NCBI RefSeq assembly: GCF_010093595.1
Contig: NW_022985442.1
Location: 1-64,000 of the forward strand
Reading direction: 5' to 3'
DNA from: Mytilinidion resinicola
Taxonomy: Eukaryota; Ascomycota; Dothideomycetes; Mytilinidiales; Mytilinidiaceae
Length of the DNA stretch: 64,000 nt
Shown: positions 50,115-59,483 of the stretch, in pieces
Layout: each line of letters starts with the position of its first letter
Numbering within the stretch: position 1 is the stretch's first letter
Made by a program: the position numbers and the translations under genes
The notes under the pieces: generated by a model
Database searches by the model: none
What the model was told of the DNA's origin: nothing
Seen by the model: the letters and a program-made list of their open reading frames with translations, nothing else

Positions 50115-50132
50115 CACGGGCTCGTGCACGCT
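50107..50132 (+). repeat. left TIR of the Fot1-like element
   Basis: A 26-bp exact inverse of 52441-52466. Read on the minus strand it contains the ATG at 50114 that opens the F-box frame. Confidence 0.92.
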
Positions 50133-50249
50133 ACGGGCTCGTGCACGCTTTGATCACGCATCACCACCAACTTCGAAACCTCACAACTCAATCAAATATG
50201 AATGGATTTCTACCAAATTGAAATACAAGAGCCTTTTGGTGTTTCACTT

Positions 50250-52371
50250 TCATTCTATAACCACCACGGAGTCGTCGTGCCATTTGGGGGGGTTGCGCAT
50301 TCGCTGAGGCCGGCCAGAGGTTGCCTTCACAACCCCATCCTCCCCCTCGCACTCCTGCTCAGCAGAAGGCTCCTCAGGAATAGCGAATACAACCGTCTTA
50401 GCCTTCTGCTTCTGCTGCATCAATTTGCTCTCCTCTTTAAGCTGCTTGTTGAACTCACGTGCATAATGAGCCTCATCTGCAGCGCGCTTCTTCTCGCCCT
50501 CAGCATCTAGCTGATGCTTTTTCTTAGTAGCTTTGCTAGCCTTCGTCATTTCCTTAGTTCTTTGCTTGTCATCCTTTGCTAGCTTCCTGCGCACCTTATC
50601 CTCTGCCTTGCGAGCAATATCAGCTTCCTTAGCATCCTCCTTCTCTTAGTGGAGCTCACGTGCCTGCCGCACCTTATTAGGTGAATAGATAATAGCTCTA
50701 CCACCATTATTGGAGGCTAGAATCTAAAAGAGATTCTTCTGCCTCTTCCTCTTCCTCTGTTCTATCTTAAACGCTTCCTGGTAGCCTTAAATACAGCTTT
50801 AAAGAAGTAAATTAGTTGCTATAAGCTTATAAATATCCCGGGTAAGAGCCCTTACTTATCTATCGGTCTTAGATTAAACTACATCCTCTACCACCTCTTT
50901 TAGCCGGGTTTCTATCTTCTTCCAATCACCAGCTGTAAGAATTAAGTTTGTGGAGTTGCTAGAGGATAGTCTCTTTTTATCTTCTTCCTTCTTAACGTTA
51001 AATTAGTCTAATACTACATTAGGATCCTAGGGGTGTATGCCAGTCCTTTTCCACCCACTAGCTATATTCTTTGGTGTTATAGCCTTCTCCTATGCTATCT
51101 AAAACGTCCTAAAAAAGTTCCTTTTTATAAAACGTAAGAATCCTTTAGAATTTAAAATAAACCGGTTTAATTTAGTTAAGTAGTAAATAGCCAGAGGAGA
51201 GAAGAGAAAGACGTCTAGAGGTGGTGAGTTAAATAAGGAGGATAGATAGCTAGGAGAATCTTATTCTTATAACAGTACTTAATAAACTTTATATTTACGT
51301 AAGAACCGTGCCTATTAATAATAAGAAGCCTCTTGTCACGGTATTAACCGCGACACACCGCTATGCTGCGAGCACAGCTGCCTGCCAAGCACACTAGCAA
51401 ACTTTGCGTGCGCCACATCCTGTATATAGATCTGCCTCTGTCCTGCCTGCCTCCGACTCTTTGCCAATTCTCTTGAGCTATCATAACAGCTGTACGTAGC
51501 TATCTAGATCGTTCCTGATGCCTGCTTATCTAGTGCTCGTGTGCGATACATCGTCGTCGTAACACCTCTAATCTCTTCTAGCCTTTTCCTTTATCTTTCT
51601 ATTAAAGATCTTTAACTACTAAAGGCCGAGGTTATTATTAGTCTATCTAGAAGGTGTTAATATAAAGAAGCAGCTATATTCGTCGGGGTCGAAATCCTCC
51701 AGCCATATATCCTGGACGTTATTTGTTATAGCTTAATAGATAAGCGTTAGAGAAAGTGCCGTACAGTCTGCGCAGATAGCTGCTACTACTGTAATCCACT
51801 CTCTATTTCTATCCTGGATAATATTGCGTATTCTTCCTAACTTAAAGGTATTCCTGCTGAAGATCCTCCTCTTCTTCTTTATCTAACCGATAAGAAAGCC
51901 CTTCTTATCTATGTTCCAGGTATTTCCTGGCTGTATATTATATTCCTGTATCTTTCGTCCTAAGAGTTCAATATAGAGGCTGTAATACAGCGCTGAATCA
52001 GCTCTCTTCCTTAATTTGTCGATAGGAAGGAGGTATCCTGATCTGAGGTGTTTTGAATGCTGTTTGACCCAGCGCGAAGCCTAGTTGATTCCTGGCATAA
52101 TCCCAGCTATTGCTAAGGCTAGATTTCGCACTATTTAATGCGTAGGAGGAAGCCCCCTTTTAGATAGGTCGTTGATGTATTTAATAAGAGCCTTGGACTG
52201 CCCAGGGGTGAGAACCTGTTGAGAATTGTATCCATCTGCCTTGCTACCAGTTTTCCCACGGAAGCGCTTGGAGAGGGTGCTTCTGTCAACCCCATGCTTG
52301 TCGGCCATGGCCTTGATGTTCGTTTTCTCTTGGAGGTGAAGCTCCGCGATTGCAGCTTCAATTTTATCCAT
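50250..52371 (-). pseudogene. pogo/Fot1-type transposase, RIP-damaged in the middle
   Basis: The minus-strand ATG at 52371 opens MDKIEAAIAELHLQEKTNIK with a pipsqueak-type helix-turn-helix (KHGVDRSTLSKRFRGKTG). The DDE-1 superfamily core follows through stops: NIDKKGFLIG near 51,890, REWITVVAAIYAD near 51,790 and a LIYQA-like segment near 51,740. From 50,594 to the stop at 50,250 a clean C-terminal frame has a Lys/Glu/Ala-rich coiled-coil-like stretch (KKKHQLDAEGEKKRAADEAH) and a basic end. Excluding the solo LTR, the length of about 630 codons fits Fot1-type proteins. The RIP patch of about 50,640-52,130 inactivates it. Confidence 0.85.
51334..51564. repeat. solo LTR (231 bp) with TSD CCTCT, inside the Fot1-like element
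   Basis: Begins TGTCACGGTATTAACC and ends CGTCGTCGTAACA, with a perfect 5-bp duplication CCTCT at 51329-51333 and 51565-51569. Its composition is normal, whereas the transposase sequence on both sides is RIP-damaged. It is not the same family as the LTRs of gypsy A, B or C. The orientation of its parent element is unknown. Confidence 0.92.
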
Positions 52372-52440
52372 TTTAAATAGAAATCTGTTGAAAATTGGTG
52401 GAGTTGTGGGGTGTGGAAGAATAAGCGGTGAGGGGTGAGA

Positions 52441-52466
52441 AGCGTGCACGAGCCCGTGATGACTTC
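52441..52466 (-). repeat. right TIR of the Fot1-like element
   Basis: A 26-bp exact inverse of 50107-50132, followed by the TA duplication. Confidence 0.92.
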
Positions 52467-52468
52467 TA

Positions 52469-52829
52469 TAAGGGTTTGGCGCGGCGCCATTGTAGTGGCG
52501 GAATCACTGGACTCGTTGGATTCGGTGGTGACGGCGGAAAAGGTGTGGTTGATATAAGTGTGATTGATCAGGAGTAGACGTGTGGGGGTGTAGAAAGAGA
52601 TGTGGTTGCTGTAAGGAATAGCTAGCGTTAGAGGCGGAGGCTTTTATGCACCGGGTCGCTATGCTTTCACCGATACCTGCTTGACGGACGGGCTTTTCAT
52701 TCACGTTACCTCTGTTTCGCCTCAAAAAATCGCTTTCACCGTCAAAGAATCGCCCCCAACAATACCGTCTACTCCACCAGTATTACCAGTCGTCCTCACA
52801 TAGATCTACTTCGTAATCCTCATACTCCT
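52469..52829. other. former upstream region of the F-box gene
   Basis: Before the Fot1-like insertion this sequence joined the F-box frame directly. A frame at 52,504-52,725 has no recognisable domain. Nothing else is visible. Confidence 0.4.
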
Positions 52830-53696
52830 AACTGTATACGGTAGGGAGGAGTACTTCGCTTAGGTGGATCGGGCAAATACCGTCGCAGATGCTGGAAAGG
52901 CACTGTTCGGGGTGCTCTGGGGCCCATTCAGCAAGATCAATAATCTTCAACCTTGCGTACACTACGGCAAGAAGCCGCTGGCATGGAGAGACGTCCTACC
53001 GACAAGGGCCCTCAGAAGGGGCGGCGTATCAAAGCCAAAAATCGCCAGTTCCCCTCTTAAGCAACATGGCGGAAATGAGTGCTCCTATGTCACTCAACGT
53101 CGTGATGTTCATGGAGCTGTTCGAGGGGATGTGGCATGAAAGACCTCCGGTGGGGTTGAAGACCGTGGGTATCGATATGCCCGTTTCCCGTCGGTAGCAC
53201 GAGGAAATACGGTCCAGAGCACAGTCCGAACGTTTGAAAGTCCGGTCCTGTCGTTTGAGCAACGACTTTATATGCCCCCGAGCGACGCAATTTGAATTCA
53301 ACCTAACAATAGCTTCCAGCTCTTCCATCTTGACGATAGAGATTCAGAACGTTGTTCAGGCCTTGAGCGAATCGGGATGCTCTCCGCCCCAGGTCGTAAT
53401 ACCCGACACCAAGATCGTTGTCCCTCTCCTCCGATAGGACTCGGAATTCCCGCCATATTCTCGTATTCTAGCGACGTCAAAAAGTCTAGATTGCTGATGG
53501 GCACGGCGTGCGGATTCTGCGATGAAGTTTGCGATGTAGACAAGAAATCATGCGCATAGAGGAGAGGCTTCAGCTCATTGCGCGTGAAGACACAGATTAC
53601 AATCTCATAAGAGGTTGATAGACGTTCCCAGTAGGTTATGAAGGAGCAACAAGAGTAGGGGCCATAGGGTTCAACGAACTTCACCCGAGAAAGCAT
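52830..53696 (-). pseudogene. unrecognised broken gene
   Basis: The minus-strand ATG at 53696 (MLSRVKFVEPYGPYSCCSF) opens a frame containing ELKPLLYAHDFLSTSQTSSQ. Around 53,330 the sequence shifts into an adjacent frame (MEELEAIVRLNSNCVARGHI) that runs to 53,029, and later pieces (VYARLKIIDLAEWAPEHPEQ) reach about 52,830 in yet another frame. The pieces look like genuine coding sequence split by indels. I recognise no domain. Confidence 0.4.
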
Positions 53697-54083
53697 CCCT
53701 CGCTAACACCTCCATCATATTACCCTCGGGACCATCTGTAATCTGTTTTTGGCTCCTCCGAGATTCTGTATAAATTAAGGTCCTGTCAAGATAGCTTCGG
53801 CGAGTGGCACTTTGCATTAGCAGGTTTGGAAGACCCTCGTCACTCCACTCCCTTCAGCGACAAGGATCTTTTCGGTACCGCGCACTCGCAGCCAACGTGA
53901 TGTTACATGAAGATTTTCGTTTCAAGTATCCTTCTCTAACTTTGCTATAAGCGTGCCTTCGCTTATCTCAGGAACCTCAGCCGCCCCTTGAGGAATTTGA
54001 GGCGTGCACAACTTTACCCCCTACACCGCCCTCACCCCCCTGCCACCTACCCCCCTGCACACCCTAAATTCCTCTGCGGAGCG
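53697..54083. other. intergenic stretch
   Basis: No credible gene. A C-rich run (ACCCCCTACACCGCCCTCAC) lies near 54,017, just before the inverted-repeat block. Confidence 0.4.
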
Positions 54084-54652
54084 TCTGAGGACATTTGGGC
54101 ACGGGCTTGGTGTAAGCTGGTTTTTTTTCAACAGGTCAACTTTCTTCAGTGGACAAGAATAGGGTATTCTTAACCAGCCACGCTCTTCGTTGTCGATGCA
54201 ATAGAATATTCAGGTATTCTTATACTTAATTTATATATTTATACCCTACTACCTAGAGTATTAGGGGGCGAACTACAGCGCCAAAAAAAGTGTGTTCATT
54301 TTTGTAACTGGTTCACGCGCCATTTCGATCTGTTTTTAAGATGGAATTTCACCACTACAGCTTACCTTACCCTAAGAACCTAGGAGCTAGATCTTAAAGG
54401 TGTAAGGAAGCAGCTCCCAAAGTTTTAGAATAAGGCAAGCTGTGGTGGTGGAATGCGACCGCAAAAGGTCCTAGATGGTCGCCCTTATTAACCGTGCCCA
54501 AAAGTCCTCAGACCCTCTACGAGGAATGGGCCTGCCCGTCACGTGAACCGCCTTTTTGGCAGAATTCTCTGCACAACGTGCACAACGTGCACAACGCCCA
54601 ACACCAACCACACGCACTCAGGCAAGGCAATATCCTCGTAGAGGGTCTGAGG
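54084..54652. repeat. nested inverted-repeat block, MITE-like
   Basis: Three copies of a TCTGAGG-headed motif build two overlapping inverted repeats. 54084-54104 pairs with 54492-54512 (21 bp, one mismatch; TTTGGGCACGG core). 54506-54525 pairs with 54633-54652 (20 bp, perfect; CCCTCTACGAGGA core). Inside the first pair, CACCACTACAGCTTACC near 54,352 faces GGCAAGCTGTGGTGGTG near 54,433. The outer block has no ORF. The second loop contains three tandem CAACGTGCA-type units near 54,575. This suggests small non-autonomous DNA elements, possibly one inserted beside or inside another. Confidence 0.75.
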
Positions 54653-55085
54653 CACCTGAGATAAGCCTTCGCGCCTGAATGCGGAAAGAACACGTGACTA
54701 AGCTACTTCAATTCGTTACCTGCGAAGGACATAATCAAAATGCAAAGAAGGCACGAAACACAGGTCTCCTGCATGCTATGGTGGTTATGTAGTAGAAAGA
54801 GATTTATTAGAGCCTGACGAAGAACCAACTGGTCAAATTTTGACAGGGATAAGAATAGGGGCACGCTAGACAAATAGGTGATGGTTTCTCTCATTCGCTC
54901 TCGCAAAAGTTTACCCGACTTCATCCTTTGCCTCACACCTTTAACTATCATCCTCATCCCTGCATTAAAGTAGAGGCCGCCTCTTTCACTACTTCAAAGA
55001 TTACAGAAAAAGACTAGAGCGCATCCCGATATTCCGGCCGCCTCATCGAAAGATATCCCTCGTCTCTCACAGCTCTAAAGAATCC
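54653..55085. other. intergenic, upstream of the membrane protein gene
   Basis: No recognised gene; the 84-codon minus-strand frame at 54,703-54,957 has no domain. It presumably carries the promoter of the gene at 55,086. Confidence 0.45.
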
Positions 55086-56271
55086 ATGTCCATGGCAAAT
55101 ATATTCAATTCCCGCGGCTGGTCTGGCTACTTCGCTGCTATCTTCTTTGTCTCGCTACCTGCCCTAGCTGTGCAGTTGATGCATCTCAGCGACGCAGCGA
55201 CCGCTCTCGCGGAGCTACCCTTTCAAGACGTCGTCACTTCTCTCACATTCCCAAATAAACAACCCCTTCGGGAACGCTATACCGGGATCGAGCCTCTCGA
55301 TCTTGGACTACGTTTCCTCGTAGCCGCGTTCCTGCCAGCAGCAGCAGGATGGGACCCAGGCTACGAGATCCAGCAAATCTACTTCATCGTATCGTGCTTA
55401 GCTATCATTGCAATTTGGGCGGTGGAGGCCGGGAGGAAGGGGAATGCTCGAGCTGTGACCAGTTTGTACGTCTTTGCCATTGTTTCTGCTGTTCCAGGTA
55501 TTGCTGACACGTCCTCATAGCACCTCCATTTAGCCGCTGCTCTACCAGACCGTAGGAGGGGCAATCATCATACCGCTCTCCTATCTGTTCTGCATACGAG
55601 ATTCGTCTCGGCCGGACTATTGGTCGCCTGTATCGCAAAGAATACCAACTTCGTACGCAAAGACGCTCCTCCCGTCGCTCATCGTTGGCTACATACTACC
55701 AACTTTCTTTATGTATCTACCGTTTCCAGATCTAGGCCTCAATATTACCCAGGGTATCATTGCTCTTTGGCAGGTCAGCCCGATTTTCGTCAACGTCCTC
55801 CTCTTCATCATCTCCATTGCTTTGGGAAAGGAGCCCACTACTTCAAAGGCCACAGCTTCCCAGCCTCCAGGCACGCTAAAATACCTCAACCGCATCTACA
55901 TCACCTGCTTCGCCATCACAACTAGCACCCACGTTGCTATAATTACCATTTGCCTCTTATCCTCGAGCCCTCAGATGAGCCTCAAGCATGCGTTGTGGCG
56001 GGTCCCACTAGGGAACGAGATATCAATGTCAGAAGCCCTACATTACATCTTCCAAGTCGATTTCCAGATCATGTTCACCGCCGTAGTTGCAGGAGCGTTT
56101 TTAACTCTCTGGGACTTGAAGCGGGTTGGCAGAACGGACTTATCGCTGGTAAGTGCTGCTGCGATGATGACGGTGGGCGTACTCTGTGTCGGTCCTGCTG
56201 CAACGGTTATAGCGGTGTCGTACGTACGAGAGGGCATACTTGCCATGAAAAACAATAGGCAGTCATCCTAA
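55086..56271 (+). CDS. multi-pass integral membrane protein (possibly AtmA/PaxA-like)
   Basis: Exon 1 begins at ATG 55086 (MSMANIFNSRGWSGYF; a second ATG two codons on is equally possible), and exon 2 ends at 56271. Frames join if a 58-nt GT-AG intron (55,498-55,555) is removed, giving about 375 residues. That removes an LLYQTV segment that looks coding, so the splice is uncertain or there is a small indel. About ten hydrophobic segments are visible, such as YFAAIFFVSLPALAVQL, IYFIVSCLAIIAIWAV, LLPSLIVGYILPTFF, SPIFVNVLLFIISIAL and MTVGVLCVGPAATVIAV. The overall pattern (YTGIEPLD near residue 66, AGWDPGYEIQQIYF) reminds me of AtmA/PaxA-type membrane proteins near fungal indole-diterpene clusters, but no cluster genes are nearby. 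The function is unknown. Confidence 0.65.
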
Positions 56272-56718
56272 GTGGCTAGAAAAATAATTCTTTCGGGTTA
56301 CTATGATTCGAACAACACTGCTTTCCACTGAGTATAGGTCGCGAAGCAAATTAGTCATTATCAAGACATCATTGTCCATTGGTAGCACGGTTTCCTGGTG
56401 GTGACTAGGTCTTTGCCGCATGCTACTCACAAAAGTCTGTAATGCGCCTATAGGGTGATGAGAAGAGACATCGTCGACCAGGCTGAGCAAAACCAAAGCC
56501 CCACCAAGGCCCCAGCTCCTCGTTCCGCTTTCACTCACCCAGTTATCTCCATAAACACTGTACCAGGCGACAATCACTCTACCGCCTCCCTTGTATGGGC
56601 AAAGAATGGCCACCGACAGTATCAACATCGAAGAGTTCGAACATGGAGCCTCATATCTCATCTGTGAAATGGAGGCGAAAAAGCAGAGAGCCTCGGACGT
56701 GATGAGTGCTTCTATCGC
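56272..56718. other. intergenic stretch
   Basis: No credible gene. A frame upstream of the kinase relic (NGGEKAESLGRDECFYRM) suggests its coding sequence may begin slightly before 56,719. Confidence 0.4.
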
Positions 56719-58607
56719 ATGTCGAGACTGCTTGAAGACGTAGGCAACAAGACTTGGAGGGAGAGGCCGAGGACATATACAATCCTTCGAATGATCAACC
56801 GTGTTGATGTAATGAACGAGTTCGTTCTAGAAGGCCTACTCGACAGCCATTTCCCATACACCGAGCCTAGGATACCACCATCACTAACGGGAAGCTCATG
56901 GTTCGCTTTTATCGAGAAGCAAGATATGCTCCTTACCAAAACCAAGGAGTTAGAGATCGTTGGTAGACAGCATGTCCTTTTTTGTAAGCTCTTTCACGTG
57001 ATCAAAACTAAAATCAGATTGTTGACATTGCAAAGGAACGAGCGGTGATAGCTGTTTTCAGATCACCACAACGCTTGGACAAGGTGGCCATGCCGCTGTT
57101 GATCATGTTAGGCTGAAGCTGAACTTGGAAGAATACGCCGTTGGTCTTTCTGTCCGTTTCTTCTCCATCTTTCTGACGTTCAAAAGCGGAAGATCACCTC
57201 ACGCAGTCGCGCGCTCTCCAAGGACAGGGAAATCATTCGAATGTTTGAAACGAACTTCGAAGTCTGAAGCGACTATCTCATCCACATCTCATACAATACG
57301 TTGCATCGTACACCGATCCTAAGTATATTTGTTTGCTCATCTCGCCCGTCGTTGACTGTGATCGGGGTGGATTTCTAAACCGCAACGGCACACTGTTCCC
57401 AGAACATGATCGCATTCTCTTGCATTCTTTCTTTCGCTGTCTAGCAACCGCGTTGCAATATCTACACAACAACAAGGTCAGACACAAGGATATCAAGCCC
57501 GGGAACATCTTAGTCAAAGGCCATACCATTCTAATGACAGACTTCGGTACAGCGAGAGATTTCAATGACAAAACCCGCGACACTACTGTTGGGAAGCCGG
57601 CACCCTATACTCCAACTTACGCCACTCCAGAGGTGGTTGACTATGCACCTCGCAGACTCTCCAGCGACGTTTGGAGTCTTGGATGCGTCTTCCTCGACAT
57701 GATTACTATCCTCAAAGGCGACATGGACGAGAATCGGAAGTCTTTCTTCAGCAACAAGTCTACGAGCGGCACAAACCCTTAGACTAACCCAGAGGCGTTG
57801 CAAGCGTGGTTGGAAAAGCTCAACGAAGAGCCGGGTCTGAATCACCCGATTGCTCGGATTCGCGACATGCTACAGGCCAATGCGACGAGGCGGCCGTCTG
57901 CTTCGCAGCTGGTTGAAATCATCACTTCCGTTGAAAGTGGCCAGGTATATACTGGTCTTTGGTGCCTAGCAGATGACGACGAATCGGAGTTCAGCGGTTC
58001 TTCCGATTACTTCGAACGACCATTGGGCGCGCCCGAGGATAGCTCGGAGGCTGAGGCAAGATTATCTCTAGCTAGTCATCCATATATTCCCAACCGCAGC
58101 AATTCAGTCATCGCAGAGGTGTCCAAACAGCCCCAGCCGGACTGGGTCCGGGATAACGGCCGTACGGAAGCGAATCCTGAGCTTAGAATGCATCTAGAAA
58201 AGCATGATGCAGCACATGAAGACATCAAAGACCCTATCTATCACCGTCCTCTGCATCTTCCACCATATCTCAGGGGGACCGGTGAACGTGGAAGACGCAA
58301 CCGCTCCTCACAAGTTAGTCCAAGGACCAGTAGCAGGGTAGCCTCGTTAGGAGTTAGTCCAAGGACTAGTAGCAGAGAAGCTTCCTCAGAGGTTGGTCCA
58401 AGGGCCAGCAGCAGAGCAGTCTCCTCAAAAGTTGGATCAAGAACTATTAGTAGAGCAATCTCCTCGGTATTAGGACCAAGGAGTAGTAGCAGGCGTGACA
58501 TTAGCTCGTCGACGCAGCATGAAATATCTAGTGCATCACGTTCTAGATCGATCGTCAACATAGACTCTTCCAATGATGAGATACCGAGGGAGCGAGCTTT
58601 CACGTAG
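56719..58607 (+). pseudogene. serine/threonine protein kinase gene, frameshifted
   Basis: An N-terminal region typical of fungal accessory kinases (WRERPRTYTILRMINRVDVM, SHFPYTEPRIPPSLTGSS) lies at 56,719-57,048. The glycine-rich and Lys regions (TTLGQGGHAAVDHV near 57,070) are scrambled by frameshifts between 57,048 and 57,300. The catalytic half is clean from 57,333: YLHNNKVRHKDIKPGNILVK (HRD as HKD), TDFGTARDF, TYATPEVVDY and SSDVWSLGCVFLDM. A TAG at 57,780 interrupts the same frame, which continues from 57,783 to 58,607 into a tail with about four and a half ~15-residue Ser/Arg repeats (SPRTSSR-type, 58,310-58,500). It lacks an intact ATP-binding lobe, so it is probably inactive. A truncated catalytic fragment could still be made. 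Confidence 0.78.
58310..58500. repeat. 45-bp coding minisatellite
   Basis: About four and a half tandem units of ~45 bp, each with AGTTRGTCCAAGGRC followed by AGTAGCAG, encode the Ser/Arg-rich tail of the kinase relic. Units differ mainly by transitions and the frame is kept across them. Confidence 0.75.
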
Positions 58608-59409
58608 AGCGAAAACAAATCCATCAGCTGGACTAAACACTGCTGGGTACATTGGGACGAATCAACCTGTGCTCAAGATGAAAGGGTGCTTCGAGTCCAG
58701 AACATACGGATCGTGGCTCCTCGTATCCATGAGATGGCCTTTTCGATACAATGACTTGCACAAAGAATTGCAGCGGCAATGGGCACGGAAAAGCCCGCAG
58801 TCTGGAAACCCGGACGGAAGCTACCCCAACGAACTAGTCATTAAAACGTTCGAGTTTGGACCCAAAGTAGGCCGGAAAAAATGGCATCTAATCAAAAACG
58901 ACGAAGACATGGCGATTGCAAGAAAACGAGACTTGAGGCTATGTCTTTGGGTAGCCGATGGAACGCAGCACGCGGTCTCTAGCCCTGGCAATCGCGCAGC
59001 TAAGGATCTCGTGCATGCACGCCAAACAGGACGAGGAGGCAAGTTGAGCGTACCGGACGAGCCCAGTAACGGAGATTCTAGGGAGTATTCCAGCGATCCC
59101 GAATTTAATTTCAGGCCGAAACATACGATAAGTTTCACTAACGTGGAAAACATCAGCTCTAAAGATCCCACTGATATTCGCGCGGAGATCATCAGAGTTC
59201 TTGATAAGCTTCGTTTCTGCTCTCAGCCGATCGAAGAAGGGTTCATGTGTTGGTACAAAAACTTTCCAAGTCACACCGCCACAATAGAGTCGATTGCGAA
59301 ATGCACGCGCCCACCCCCTGTAGCCGATATTTTTTTTCCCCCCCCAAAATCAAATGGAACACCCCCTTCCCCCCCAACCACGCAGCCGTATACGTGTCAA
59401 ATACCTTAA
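58573..59409 (+). CDS. unrecognised 278-codon frame overlapping the kinase tail
   Basis: An open frame from 58,573 to 59,409, shifted relative to the kinase frame and overlapping its last 35 bases. It contains KRDLRLCLWVADGTQ, SREYSSDPEFNFRPKHTISF and EEGFMCWYKNFPSH, without a domain I recognise. It could be the true C-terminal continuation of the kinase after a frameshift, or a separate small gene. The last ~30 codons run into C- and A-rich low-complexity DNA (59,330-59,390) and are probably not native coding sequence. Confidence 0.4.
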   Translation: MMRYRGSELSRRAKTNPSAGLNTAGYIGTNQPVLKMKGCFESRTYGSWLLVSMRWPFRYNDLHKELQRQWARKSPQSGNPDGSYPNELVIKTFEFGPKVGRKKWHLIKNDEDMAIARKRDLRLCLWVADGTQHAVSSPGNRAAKDLVHARQTGRGGKLSVPDEPSNGDSREYSSDPEFNFRPKHTISFTNVENISSKDPTDIRAEIIRVLDKLRFCSQPIEEGFMCWYKNFPSHTATIESIAKCTRPPPVADIFFPPPKSNGTPPSPPTTQPYTCQIP

Positions 59410-59483
59410 TAAGTAACTGCCCTGCCCTCTATAATATGCTCTATACCTAATTAGGGCAATTGTATAGCCTTTATTTGGTTGCA

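Larger units (their letters stand above)
50107..52466 (-). mobile_element. Fot1/pogo-type DNA transposon with 26-bp TIRs and TA duplication
   Basis: Positions 50107-50132 and 52441-52466 are perfect inverted repeats of 26 bp, starting GAAGTCATCACGGG at the left edge, each flanked by the TA dinucleotide expected for Tc1/mariner/pogo elements (50105-50106 and 52467-52468). The left TIR is followed by a second copy of its inner 17 bp (50133-50149). The interval encodes a pogo-type transposase on the minus strand and contains a solo LTR. The middle is RIP-damaged; both ends are not. Confidence 0.93.

Noticed and set aside
54703..54957. 84-codon minus-strand ORF
   Set aside because: It has no recognisable domain and no supporting context; a random open frame is as likely.
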